From: Agilicoccus flavus
Lineage (GTDB): Bacteria; Actinomycetota; Actinomycetes; Actinomycetales; Dermatophilaceae
NCBI RefSeq assembly: GCF_014857905.1
Contig: NZ_JACYXE010000006.1
Coordinates: 124,001-188,000 of the forward strand
Length of the DNA stretch: 64,000 nt
Reading direction: 5' to 3'
Part shown: piece by piece, positions 17,590 through 26,254 of the stretch
How positions within the stretch are numbered: position 1 is the first letter of the stretch
Layout: each line of letters opens with the position of its first letter
Program-made: the position numbers and the translations under genes
The notes under the pieces: model-generated
What the model was told of the DNA's origin: nothing
Seen by the model: only the letters and a program-made list of their open reading frames with translations
Databases searched by the model: none

Positions 17590-18632
17590 GCACGGCACCC
17601 CTCGTCCTCGGCATCGAGAGCTCCTGCGACGAGACCGGCGTCGGCATCGTCCGCGGCGAGACACTGCTCGCGCACGAGGTCGCGAGCAGCATGGACCAGC
17701 ACGCCCGGTTCGGCGGGGTCGTGCCCGAGATCGCCTCGCGCGCCCACCTCGAGGCGATGTTGCCGACCCTGCGCCGCGCGTGCGACACCGCCGGGGTGCG
17801 CCCGGGCGACGTCGACGCCATCGCCGTCACCTCGGGGCCGGGCCTCGCGGGGGCCCTCCTCGTGGGTCTCTCGGCGGCGAAGGCCCTCGCCTACGCCCTC
17901 GACAAGCCGCTGTACGGGCTCAACCACCTCGTCGCGCACGTCGCTGTCGACATCCTCGACCACGGGCCCCTGCCTGAACCGACGATGGCGCTGCTCGTCT
18001 CGGGCGGCCATACCAACCTGCTCCTCGTGCGGGACATCACGAGCGACGTGGTCTCCCTCGGCGAGACCATCGACGACGCCGCGGGGGAGGCCTACGACAA
18101 GGTCGCCCGCATCCTCGGCCTGCCCTACCCGGGCGGCCCGAGCGTCGACGCGGCCGCGGCGGGCGGCGACCCGCGCGCCATCGCCTTCCCCCGCGGCCTC
18201 ACCTCGGGGCGCGACCTCGAGCGGCACCGCTGGGACTTCTCGTTCTCGGGCCTGAAGACGTCGGTGGCGAGGTGGGTCGAGGCGCGGCGGGCTCAGGGGC
18301 TCGAGGTCCCCGTCGCCGACGTCGCCGCGAGCTTCGCCGAGGCGGTCGCCGACGTCCTCGTCCGCAAGGCGATCGACGCGTGCCGCGCGCACGGCGTCAC
18401 CGACCTGCAGGTGGGCGGCGGGGTCGCCGCGAACAGCCGCCTGCGCGCCCTCGCCCAGGAGCGCTGCGACGAGGCCGGCATCGGCCTGCGCGTGCCGCGG
18501 CTCGGTCTGTGCACCGACAACGGCGCGATGGTGGCGGCGCTCGGGGCCCAGCTCGTCGCGCGCGGGCGGCCGCCGTCGTCGCTGTCGATCGGCGGCGACT
18601 CGTCCCTGCCCGTGCAGCACGTGACGATGTGA
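17586..18632 (+). CDS. tsaD: tRNA N6-adenosine threonylcarbamoyltransferase TsaD
   Basis: TsaD transfers the threonylcarbamoyl group to A37 of tRNA. The 348-residue product starts [16 protein letters not shown] and has the metal-binding HLVAH (His117 and His121), [26 protein letters not shown] and the C-terminal [14 protein letters not shown]. Length and order of motifs are standard. GTG 17586 overlaps the rimI stop (GTGA), with AGGAG upstream. It closes the tsaE-tsaB-rimI-tsaD block. Confidence 0.97.
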   Translation: MSTAPLVLGIESSCDETGVGIVRGETLLAHEVASSMDQHARFGGVVPEIASRAHLEAMLPTLRRACDTAGVRPGDVDAIAVTSGPGLAGALLVGLSAAKALAYALDKPLYGLNHLVAHVAVDILDHGPLPEPTMALLVSGGHTNLLLVRDITSDVVSLGETIDDAAGEAYDKVARILGLPYPGGPSVDAAAAGGDPRAIAFPRGLTSGRDLERHRWDFSFSGLKTSVARWVEARRAQGLEVPVADVAASFAEAVADVLVRKAIDACRAHGVTDLQVGGGVAANSRLRALAQERCDEAGIGLRVPRLGLCTDNGAMVAALGAQLVARGRPPSSLSIGGDSSLPVQHVTM

Positions 18633-18639
18633 GGGCGGC

Positions 18640-19710
18640 GTGAGCGCCCTCGCCGGGATCGGTACGCCGCTGCTCGTCATCGCCCTCGGGTGCGTCGTCC
18701 TGCTCTGGGGCGCCGACGAGTTCATGGAGCACCTCCCGCCGCTCGCGGCCTGGGCGGGCGTGCCCGTCTACGCCGTCTCGCTGCTGCTGGCGGGGGCCGA
18801 GCCCGAGGAGTTCACGACGGCGGTCCTCGCCTCGGCCGGCGACCGGCCCGTGCTCGCGGTCGGCGACGCCGTGGGCTCGAACATCACGATCGTCGCCCTC
18901 GGCCTGGGTGCGGCCATGGCCCTCGCGCCGGTCGCGCTCGACGCCCGGCTGCGCCGGTTCGCCCTCGTCGCGTCGGCGGCCGGGGCCCTGTCCACCCTCG
19001 CGCTGCTCGACGGGGTCGTCGCCGCCTGGGAGGGGGCGCTGCTCGTCGGCGCGGCGCTGGCCTCCGTCGTGCTGCTGTGGCGCATCGACCGCCTCGCCAC
19101 GGCCCGCGAGGACGCCTACCGCCGCTCGCCCGCGTCACCCGCCGAGTCGGCGGAACGGGCCGCCCCGACCGAGTCGCGCGGCACCGACGGGCTCGGGCCG
19201 GAGGGACTCCCGGGGCTCGCCGGGCTGGGCTCGCCCGAGGCCGCGCCGCTGCCCACCGGGCTGCGGCGGGACCTGCCGCGCACGGTCGGCGGGGTGGCCC
19301 TCGGGCTGCTCGCGATGGTCGTCGGCGGGGCCCTCGCCGTCGATGGTGCCACCCGCCTCGCCGACGCCTCCGGGTGGAGCCACCGCGCCACCGGACTCAT
19401 CGTGCTCGCGCTCGCGACGTCCGTCGAGGTCTTCGCCATCGTCTTCGCGGCCCGCCGCCGCGGGCTGGCCCGGCTCGCCGTCGCGGCCCTGCTCGGCTCG
19501 GTCGTGTTCAACGCGACGATGACGCTCGGCGCCGCCGCCCTCGTCGCGCCGCTCGACGCGCCCGGACTCTGGCCCGCCGCCGCGCTCGCGACGCTCCTGC
19601 CCCTGACGCTGCTGCTCATGCGGGGCCGCCGCGTCACCCGCGCCGTCGGCGCCGGCCTCGTCGGCGTGTACGTGGCCTTCGCGGTCGCCGTCCTGGGACG
19701 CTGGCTCTGA
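18640..19710 (+). CDS. Sodium/calcium exchanger (CaCA) family membrane protein
   Basis: The 356-residue protein has about ten hydrophobic segments in two halves. Each half carries a CaCA alpha-repeat: AGAEPEEFTTAVLAS...VGDAVGSNITIVALG in the first and ALATSVEVFAIVFAA...LLGSVVFNATMTLG in the second. The acidic residue (Glu) and the GSN/GSVVFN turns line the ion path. A charged loop (about residues 155-205) separates the halves. The GTG start is 8 bases after tsaD, so cotranscription is likely. Cation specificity (Ca, Na or H exchange) cannot be read. Confidence 0.85.
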   Translation: MSALAGIGTPLLVIALGCVVLLWGADEFMEHLPPLAAWAGVPVYAVSLLLAGAEPEEFTTAVLASAGDRPVLAVGDAVGSNITIVALGLGAAMALAPVALDARLRRFALVASAAGALSTLALLDGVVAAWEGALLVGAALASVVLLWRIDRLATAREDAYRRSPASPAESAERAAPTESRGTDGLGPEGLPGLAGLGSPEAAPLPTGLRRDLPRTVGGVALGLLAMVVGGALAVDGATRLADASGWSHRATGLIVLALATSVEVFAIVFAARRRGLARLAVAALLGSVVFNATMTLGAAALVAPLDAPGLWPAAALATLLPLTLLLMRGRRVTRAVGAGLVGVYVAFAVAVLGRWL

Positions 19711-19778
19711 CGCGCCGGCGGGTCGTGCGCGGGGTGTGGGCCGAGGCGGCGGGGGAGACGACCGCGAAGGGGGAGTCG

Positions 19779-21566
19779 ATGCGACACCGGACCGGGACGA
19801 GGCGGGCGGCGCGGGGAACGGCCCCGGCGGTCACCGGGCTCAGGGCGCTCACCGCGCTCACTGTGCTCACACTGGGCCTGTCGGCGGCGTGTGCCCCGGC
19901 GGGCGATCCCGCCCCGGCCGGGTCGGCGTCGGGACGCTCCTCGACCACGGCGGGCACGGCCGGCACGGGCGCGCCGGGCCCCGGTGCCACCGCCCCGACG
20001 ACGCCGCCGGCCCCCGGCACCGCCGGCCGGGCGCCGGGGCCCGACGACCTCGCCGCCGCCCGACGCGACGTCGCGAAGCTGCCCCTGGAGCGGCTCGCCG
20101 CCCAGCTCGTCGTGCCCCGGCAGGCGGGGTCGGCGCGGGACGCGGCCGCGCGGCTGCGGGACGTCGGTTACGGCGGGGTGGCGGTGTTCCGCGAGGACCT
20201 GCCGGCCGGCGCGGCGGCGGTACCGGCCGCCCGGTCGGCGAACGCGGCGTTCGCGCGGGCGACGACGGCGTCGGGGCGCTCCTGGCCCCCGTTCGTGTCC
20301 GTCGACCAGGAGGGCGGCCCGGTCACCCGCATCGACGCGCCCCTGACGCGGTTCCCGGCGCTCATGGCCCTCGGCGCGGCCGGGGACCCCGAGCTCGCCC
20401 GCGCCGTCGGCGTCGCCTCCGGCGCCGAGCTGGTCGGGCTCGGCTTCACGGTCGTCATGGCGCCGTCGGCGGACGTGACGACCGGCCCGGACGACCCGAC
20501 GATCGGGGTGCGGTCCGCGGGCTCGGACCCGGCCGCCGTCGGGCGCCTCTCGACCGCGCTCGCCCTGGGCTACCTGGAGGCCGGGGTGCTGCCCACGCTC
20601 AAGCACTTCCCGGGGCACGGCAGCGTCACCGCCGACACCCACGTCGGCACCGCCCGCCAGGACGCCTCGCGGGCGACGCTGCTGCGGCGCGACCTCGCGC
20701 CGTTCCGGGCGGGGATCGAGGCGGGCGTGCCCGCGGTGATGACCGCGCACATCGTCCTCACCGCCGTGGACCGCGACCGGCCGGCGACCCTGTCCCCGGC
20801 CGTGCTCGACGGCCTCCTGCGCCGCGACCTCGGCTTCCGCGGGCTCGTCGTCACCGACGCCCTCGAGATGGGGGCGGTCGCGCAGCGCTTCGGCGCCGAC
20901 CGGGCCGCCGTGCTCGCCGTCGGGGCGGGCGCCGACGTCCTCCTCATGCCCGCCGACCCCCGGGCGGCCGTGTCCGCCCTCGTCGCCGCGACCCGCGACG
21001 GGACCCTGACGCGGGCCCGTCTCGAGGAGTCCGCGGCCCGGATGGTCGCGGCGCTCCGGGTGGCGGCGGCCCCCGCCTCGCCGCAGGACCGGGCCCCCGG
21101 CTCGCACGCCGACGTCGCCGCCCGGCTCGCCGCCGCCTCCGTCGTCCAGCTCTCGGGGCGCTGCGGGGCCCGGCTCGTCGGCCGCTCGGTGCGCGTCACC
21201 GGCGGCCGGGCCGACGACCGGGCCGCGTTCACGGCCGCCGCCCGCCGCGCCGGTCTGGGCGTCGGCTCGGGCACGCACGTCGCCCTCCTCGACGGCGGCG
21301 CCTACCGGGCCGGCGAGGGGGAGGGCGGCGCCGGGGGCGACGGGGACGCCGGCCGGTCGGGCGCAGGCGTGGTCGTCGCCCTGGACGTGCCCTACGGCCT
21401 GGCCGGCGGGGCCGCCGGCGCCGCTAGGCTCGCGACGTTCGGCCGGACCCCGGCGACGTTCGACGCGCTCGTCGCCGTGCTGACCGGCCGCGCCCCCGCC
21501 CGGGGGCGCCTGCCCGTCGCGGTCGGCGCACGGGCCCTCGGCAGCGGATGCGAAGGAGCGTCATGA
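19779..21566 (+). CDS. nagZ: Lipoprotein glycoside hydrolase family 3 (NagZ-type beta-N-acetylhexosaminidase)
   Basis: The 595-residue precursor has a lipoprotein signal with lipobox LSAAC (Cys near residue 37), a ~50-residue Ser/Thr/Gly/Pro linker and a GH3 barrel. FVSVDQEGGPVTRI, LKHFPGHGSVTADTH (with the NagZ His/Asp acid-base pair) and VVTDALEMGAV with the nucleophile Asp are all present. NagZ removes N-acetylglucosamine from peptidoglycan fragments; the lipobox puts this one outside the membrane. The C-terminal ~150 residues form a second domain, weakly conserved and Gly-rich near the end. ATG 19779 follows AGGGGGAG. It overlaps rbsK by ATGA. Confidence 0.88.
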   Translation: MRHRTGTRRAARGTAPAVTGLRALTALTVLTLGLSAACAPAGDPAPAGSASGRSSTTAGTAGTGAPGPGATAPTTPPAPGTAGRAPGPDDLAAARRDVAKLPLERLAAQLVVPRQAGSARDAAARLRDVGYGGVAVFREDLPAGAAAVPAARSANAAFARATTASGRSWPPFVSVDQEGGPVTRIDAPLTRFPALMALGAAGDPELARAVGVASGAELVGLGFTVVMAPSADVTTGPDDPTIGVRSAGSDPAAVGRLSTALALGYLEAGVLPTLKHFPGHGSVTADTHVGTARQDASRATLLRRDLAPFRAGIEAGVPAVMTAHIVLTAVDRDRPATLSPAVLDGLLRRDLGFRGLVVTDALEMGAVAQRFGADRAAVLAVGAGADVLLMPADPRAAVSALVAATRDGTLTRARLEESAARMVAALRVAAAPASPQDRAPGSHADVAARLAAASVVQLSGRCGARLVGRSVRVTGGRADDRAAFTAAARRAGLGVGSGTHVALLDGGAYRAGEGEGGAGGDGDAGRSGAGVVVALDVPYGLAGGAAGAARLATFGRTPATFDALVAVLTGRAPARGRLPVAVGARALGSGCEGAS

Positions 21567-22462
21567 ACGACACGACCGAACGGACGGGGTCCGACGACCG
21601 GAGCGACCGGACGGGGGAGAGGGGGCGGGTGGTCGTCGTCGGGTCGGTGAACATCGACCTCGTCACCCAGGTGGACCGGCACCCGAAGCCCGGCGAGACG
21701 CTGCTCGGTTCCGACCTCGTCCGCGTCGCCGGCGGGAAGGGCGCCAACCAGGCGGTCGCCGCGGCGGCCGCCGGCGCGCGCACCGCGATGGTCGCGCACG
21801 TCGGCGGCGACGCCGGCGGCGCTGCGTATCGGGACCGTCTCGAGGGCCTCGGCATCGACGTCCGTGCCGTGATCGTCGACCCCGACCGACCCAGCGGGCA
21901 CGCCCTCATCGTCGTCGGCGCGGACGGCGAGAACACGATCGTCGTCGCGCCGGGCGCCAACGCCTCGACGCGGTGGGAGGAGACGCTGGCCGCGGGGCTC
22001 GCCGAGGTGGGGCCGGGCGACGTCGTCCTCCTCCAGCTCGAGATCCCGCTGCCCGTCGTCGGCGCGGCCGTGCGCCGCGCCGCCGACGCCGGCGCCACCG
22101 TCGTCGTCAACCTCGCCCCGTACGCCGACCTGCCCGCCGACGTCCTGGACCGGGTCGACGTCGTCGTCGTCAACGAGCACGAGGGGGCCCAGCTGCGGGC
22201 CGCGGGCCTGCCGGCCCGGTCGCTGCTGACGACCCTCGGGCCGGCCGGCGCCGACTGGGACGGGCAGTCGCGGCCGGGCGTCGCGGTGCCCGAGGGCGAG
22301 GTCGTCGACACGACGGGCGCGGGCGACGCCTTCTGCGGCACGCTGTGCGCCGCCCTCGCCGGCGGCGCGTCGCGATCCGACGCCCTCGACGTCGCCCTGC
22401 GCGCCGGCGCCGACGCCGTGCGGCACGAGGGCGCCCAGCGCGACGCCGCGCTCGCGGGCTGA
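21563..22462 (+). CDS. rbsK: Ribokinase (PfkB family)
   Basis: Ribokinase phosphorylates D-ribose to ribose-5-phosphate. The 299-residue protein has both PfkB signatures: VAGGKGANQAVAAAAAG near residue 57 and DTTGAGDAFCGTLCAALA near residue 252, with the catalytic base Asp in GAGD. VGSVNIDLV at the start of the domain is typical of ribokinase. ATG 21563 overlaps the nagZ stop (ATGA) and has AAGGAG; an in-frame ATG 15 bases upstream is less likely. No rbs transporter genes are adjacent, so the true substrate may be another pentose or a nucleoside. Confidence 0.88.
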   Translation: MNDTTERTGSDDRSDRTGERGRVVVVGSVNIDLVTQVDRHPKPGETLLGSDLVRVAGGKGANQAVAAAAAGARTAMVAHVGGDAGGAAYRDRLEGLGIDVRAVIVDPDRPSGHALIVVGADGENTIVVAPGANASTRWEETLAAGLAEVGPGDVVLLQLEIPLPVVGAAVRRAADAGATVVVNLAPYADLPADVLDRVDVVVVNEHEGAQLRAAGLPARSLLTTLGPAGADWDGQSRPGVAVPEGEVVDTTGAGDAFCGTLCAALAGGASRSDALDVALRAGADAVRHEGAQRDAALAG

Positions 22463-22535
22463 GCCGGCCGCGACGTCGCCGGTGGGGTCGACGCCGGCCG
22501 GGCCGCTCACGGGCGGGGCCGCTGACGGCCCGGGC

Positions 22536-22541
22536 TAGCCT
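22536..22541 (+). promoter_or_regulatory. Candidate -10 (TAGCCT) before the small secreted protein gene
   Basis: TAGCCT lies 61 bases before ATG 22603 in the 140-base gap after rbsK. A leader with GAGAGGA as ribosome binding site would follow. No convincing -35 is seen. Confidence 0.35.
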
Positions 22542-22602
22542 GGACGAGGCCGCCGGACGCGCCCGCGGCCGGTCCCATCCCCTCCTCGAGAGGACACCGC
22601 CG

Positions 22603-22956
22603 ATGAACCGTCGGACCCGTCAGGTCTTCACCTCGATCGTCGCCGTCGTGGCCCTCGTCGGGATGCTCGCCGCGCTCGTCATCGGGGCGCTCGGGGCCGT
22701 CGCGTCGCCGGAGGCCCCGCCCGCCGCGTGCGGCGAGGTCACCTCGGCCGATGTGCCCGCCCTGCCGGCCGACACCCCGATCGTGGGCGTCACCCGCTCC
22801 GGTGGGAGCGACTCGCAGGCCCACGCCTCCACGCTCGAGGTCACGTTCGAGCAGGCGGTGCCGCTCGAGGAGGCCCGGGCCCGCCTCGAGAGCGCGCGTC
22901 CCGGCCACGGCCGCGACGACGGGGTCGCCTATCGCCTCGCCTGCGCCGGCCGGTGA
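22603..22956 (+). CDS. Small membrane-anchored extracytoplasmic protein, function unknown
   Basis: This 117-residue protein has one N-terminal hydrophobic segment (about residues 9-33, a signal anchor or uncleaved signal) and a small domain with exactly two cysteines, Cys43 (AACGEV) and Cys114 (LACAGR), placed to form a disulfide closing the domain. I recognise no family. GAGAGGA lies 9 bases before the ATG. Its stop overlaps the following PfkB-like gene (GTGA), so the two are translationally coupled; the pairing suggests a joint but unknown role. Confidence 0.65.
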   Translation: MNRRTRQVFTSIVAVVALVGMLAALVIGALGAVASPEAPPAACGEVTSADVPALPADTPIVGVTRSGGSDSQAHASTLEVTFEQAVPLEEARARLESARPGHGRDDGVAYRLACAGR

Positions 22957-24128
22957 GCCCGCCGGCGCCCCGGGGCGGCCCGTCGCTCGTCGTCGTCGGG
23001 GATCTCGCCCTCACCTGGCGACTGCTCCTCGTCGACGGGCCCCTGCCCGGGCAGGGGGCCCGGGCCGAGTTCGCGACCCGCGAGATCGGCGGCCACGCCG
23101 GGGTGGCCGCCGCGCTGCTGGCGGCGGCCCATCTGGGGTCGCAGGCGGACGTGCGAGAGGGAGCAGGCGCGACCCCGGCCCTGACGCGCTCAACCGGCGG
23201 CCCCGTGACCGGGTCGACGACGGCCGTGCGCCTGGCCGCCGCGGTCGGGGACGACGACGCCGGTCGGCTGCTCGTCGACGCTCTGGCCCGCCTGGGCGTC
23301 GACACGAGTGCCGTCCTCGCCGACCACCGCCGTGCCACCGGGCTCGTCGTCGACGCCGTCGTGCACGAGGCCGACCGGGCCGCACCGGAGTTCGAGGTCG
23401 GGGCCGACGGCGAGGGGGCCTCGGGTGCGCCCGCTCGCGCCGTCCCGGGCGGCCCACCGGGGGAGCTCGAGCGACCCGAGCCGCGAGAGCGACGCCCCGA
23501 CGGGACCACCGCGGGCGGGCCGATCGTCCTGCCCGCCGCGGTGCTCGACGGATGGGGGGAGGGGCCCGACCCGGCCCGCGAGGCCGCCCTGTTCGCGTTG
23601 GCGGCGACCCGCCCCGGCGACGCGCTGCTGCTCGACGGCGGGGCCCTCGGCCGGCTGCCCGACGTCGTCGAGGCGGCGTGGGAGGCCGACGTGCAGGTCG
23701 TGGCGGACCTGTCCGCGCTGCCGTGGCCGGGCGGCGGCCGGCACGGCGACCTGCGCGCCCTGGGCCGGGTGGACGTCGCCGTCGTCGAGCCGAGGGTGGC
23801 GGCGCGGCTCGCGGACGTCGCGGACGCGGCCCCCGCCTCGGTCCTGCTCGTCACCGACGACCGGACGTCGTGGGACGGTGAGGTCACGCCCGCCCCGCCC
23901 GTCGTGGCCGGACGCGCCGCGGCGGCCGAGGGATCCGCCCGCGACCCCCTCGCCGAGCACGACGACCGCGTCGCGGCCGCGCGCCGGCACGCCGCGTTCG
24001 CGGCCGGGCTCGCCGCGGCCCTCGCCGACGGGGCCGACCGCGACGAGGCCCTGCGCGCCGCGTGGGCGGTCCGGGCCGCGGTCCCGGCGGGGCGCCGCGT
24101 CCCCGCGCTGCTGCTCGACGGGCCGTGA
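22953..24128 (+). CDS. Degenerate PfkB/ribokinase-like protein, probably not a kinase
   Basis: The 391-residue protein follows the ribokinase fold: LVVVGDLALTWRLL at the start, a GG motif (EIGGHAGVAAALLAAAHLG, near residue 42), DDDAGRLLVDALARLGVDTSAV, and a domain end with RHAAFAAGLAAALADGADRDEAL. The essential second signature DTTGAGD is missing: the region just before the final helices reads PLAEHDDRVAAARRHAAF. The catalytic Asp and anion hole are therefore absent. A disordered insert (about residues 145-185) is also present. It is coupled to the small secreted protein and lies one gene after a normal ribokinase. It may be a sugar or nucleoside sensor or a pseudoenzyme. Confidence 0.7.
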   Translation: MSPPAPRGGPSLVVVGDLALTWRLLLVDGPLPGQGARAEFATREIGGHAGVAAALLAAAHLGSQADVREGAGATPALTRSTGGPVTGSTTAVRLAAAVGDDDAGRLLVDALARLGVDTSAVLADHRRATGLVVDAVVHEADRAAPEFEVGADGEGASGAPARAVPGGPPGELERPEPRERRPDGTTAGGPIVLPAAVLDGWGEGPDPAREAALFALAATRPGDALLLDGGALGRLPDVVEAAWEADVQVVADLSALPWPGGGRHGDLRALGRVDVAVVEPRVAARLADVADAAPASVLLVTDDRTSWDGEVTPAPPVVAGRAAAAEGSARDPLAEHDDRVAAARRHAAFAAGLAAALADGADRDEALRAAWAVRAAVPAGRRVPALLLDGP

Positions 24129-24142
24129 TCGACGGGCCGTGA
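24115..24142 (+). repeat. 14-bp tandem duplication across the PfkB-like stop codon
   Basis: TCGACGGGCCGTGA occurs at 24115-24128 and is repeated exactly at 24129-24142. The first copy ends in the stop codon, so the duplication does not change the protein. It looks like recent slippage. Confidence 0.85.
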
Positions 24143-24208
24143 CGCGTCCGCGGGCGGGCGGGGCGGAGCGCTGCCGGCCGCGGAGACGCGCCGTGCCACG
24201 ATGAGCGG

Positions 24209-26218
24209 ATGACCCCGTCGGCCGCGCTCGCGCACGTCCTCGTCGACGAACTCGCCCGCGCCGGGGTGCGCCACGTCGTGCTGTGCCCCGGGTCGCGCTC
24301 GGCCCCGCTCGCGTACGCCCTCCTCGCCGCCGACCGGGCGGGCGCTCTCACGCTGCACGTGCGCGTCGACGAGCGCAGCGCCGCCTTCGTCGCGCTCGGT
24401 CTCGGCGCGGCGTCGGGGACACCCGCGGCGGTGGTCACGACCTCGGGGACGGCCGTGGCCAACCTCCACCCCGCCGTGCTCGAGGCCGCGGAGGCGGGGG
24501 TCCCGCTGCTCGTGATCAGCGCCGACCGGCCCCCCGAGCTGCGCGGGACGCGGGCCAACCAGACGACGACCCACCTGCCGATCCTCGCCGGGGCCGTGCG
24601 CTGGAGCCACGATCTCGGTGCGCCGGAGGACGGCGAGGCCGCCCGGCGCATGCCGTCCTGGCGCACCGCGGTCGACCGCGCCGTCGCCGCGGCCACCGGA
24701 GCCCTGGGCGGCGACCCCGGGCCCGTCCACCTCAACGTGCCCCTGCGGGATCCGCTCGCACCCGCCCTCGCCGAGCACGCCGGCGCCGTCGGCGCGGCCG
24801 ATGCGGCCCGTCGGCCCCTCGGGTCGCCGTCGGAGGGTCCGCCCGAGGACCTCCCCGAGGAGCTGCGGGGGCGGGCCGACGGTGCGCCGTGGACCTCGAC
24901 GCCCGGCCCGGCGAACCCGTTCGCCCGACCGGTCCGGCCGGTGGGCCCGGGGGACGCGGGGGAGTCGGGCCCTCTGCCGGGCGGGGGCCCGACCGCACCC
25001 GAGCCGTCGCGCGCACAGCCGTCGACCGCACCCGAGCCTTCGACCGACTCCCGACCGCCGTCGGGCCCCTTCCTCGACGTCCCCGGCGACGAGCCCCGCA
25101 CGCTCCTCGTCCTCGGCGACGCGCCCGCGGCGGTCGCGGCCGGGGCGCTCGCCACGGCCACGGCGCGGGGCTGGCCCGCCGTCGGGGAACCGTTCGGGGC
25201 CGGGGAGCGCGCGGCCCTGGCGCCGCACGGCCCCCTCGTGCTCCACAGCCCGGCGCTGCTCGAGGAGCACCCGCCACGGCGGATCGTCGTCGTCGGGCAC
25301 CTCACGCTGACCCGCGACGTCGCGGCCCTCGTGCGCACGCCGGGGGCGCAGGTCGTCGTCGTCACCGACCGCGGCGTGTGGCCCGACCCCGGCCACGTCG
25401 CCGCGACCGTGCTGCTCCCGCGCCTCGTCGACACCGTCCCGACGTCATCGACGCCCTCACCCTCGGCCTCACCGTCATCTGTGCCGCCGCCGCCGACCAC
25501 GGAGGCCGAGGACACGGACGAGGCCTTCGTCCGCGCCTGGGGCGCCGCCGCGGCCCGCGTCGCCGACCTCGTGCCCCGGGCGCTCGCGGAGGCGTGGCCG
25601 ACGGGGGCGGGCGTCGCCGACGTGGTGCTGCGCGCGCTGCCCGCCGGGGCCACGCTGTTCGTCGGCTCCTCGAACGCCGCGCGCGACGTCGACCTCGCCC
25701 GCGGCGCGCAGGGTCCGGCCGTCTTCGGCAACCGCGGGCTCGCCGGCATCGACGGCAACGTCTCCACCGCCGCCGGCCACGCGCTCGCCCGCCCCGGCAC
25801 CCCCACCTACGCCCTCGTCGGCGACCTCACGTTCCTGCATGACACGAACGCGCTGCTCGTCGGCCCGGGCGAGCCCCGTGTCGACCTCACCGTCGTCGTC
25901 GTCGACGACGACGGGGGCGGCATCTTCGGCACTCTCGAGTACGGGCACGCCGACCGGCTCGCCGCCGACCCGGCCGGGTTCGAGCGCGTCTTCGGCACCC
26001 CCACGGGCACCCGGATCGCCGACCTGCTCGCGGCCCACGGCGTGGCCCACGAGCACGTCGACGACCCCGACCGGCTCGCGGAGCTCCTCGCCCGGCCTCC
26101 GCGCGGGCTGCGGGTCCTCACCGTCGCCGTGCCCCGCGACGGCCATCGCGCGGCCCGGGACGCACTCGTCCGGCTCGTCGCGGACGGCCCGGGCGACCCG
26201 GCCCGTCCGCCGAGCTGA
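24209..26218 (+). CDS. menD: SEPHCHC synthase MenD
   Basis: MenD is the ThDP enzyme that joins 2-oxoglutarate and isochorismate in the first committed step of menaquinone synthesis. Motifs are in order: VVLCPGSRSAPLAYAL near residue 22, HVRVDERSAAFVALGLG, TTSGTAVANLHPAVLEA, ISADRPPELRGT(R)ANQTT, SSNAARDVDL, FGNRGLAGIDGNVSTAAG, LVGDLTFLHDTNAL and VVVDDDGGGIF. At 669 residues it is roughly 100 longer than usual, owing to two low-complexity Pro/Ser/Gly inserts (about residues 205-290 and 410-435) between domains. The start has CACGAT and GAGCGG just upstream; either a leaderless or a weak-SD start is possible. It converges with the Eis-like gene. Confidence 0.95.
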   Translation: MTPSAALAHVLVDELARAGVRHVVLCPGSRSAPLAYALLAADRAGALTLHVRVDERSAAFVALGLGAASGTPAAVVTTSGTAVANLHPAVLEAAEAGVPLLVISADRPPELRGTRANQTTTHLPILAGAVRWSHDLGAPEDGEAARRMPSWRTAVDRAVAAATGALGGDPGPVHLNVPLRDPLAPALAEHAGAVGAADAARRPLGSPSEGPPEDLPEELRGRADGAPWTSTPGPANPFARPVRPVGPGDAGESGPLPGGGPTAPEPSRAQPSTAPEPSTDSRPPSGPFLDVPGDEPRTLLVLGDAPAAVAAGALATATARGWPAVGEPFGAGERAALAPHGPLVLHSPALLEEHPPRRIVVVGHLTLTRDVAALVRTPGAQVVVVTDRGVWPDPGHVAATVLLPRLVDTVPTSSTPSPSASPSSVPPPPTTEAEDTDEAFVRAWGAAAARVADLVPRALAEAWPTGAGVADVVLRALPAGATLFVGSSNAARDVDLARGAQGPAVFGNRGLAGIDGNVSTAAGHALARPGTPTYALVGDLTFLHDTNALLVGPGEPRVDLTVVVVDDDGGGIFGTLEYGHADRLAADPAGFERVFGTPTGTRIADLLAAHGVAHEHVDDPDRLAELLARPPRGLRVLTVAVPRDGHRAARDALVRLVADGPGDPARPPS

Positions 26219-26254
26219 ACGGGCGCGCCGTCCCGCGCCGCGCGCGAGGCGGGG

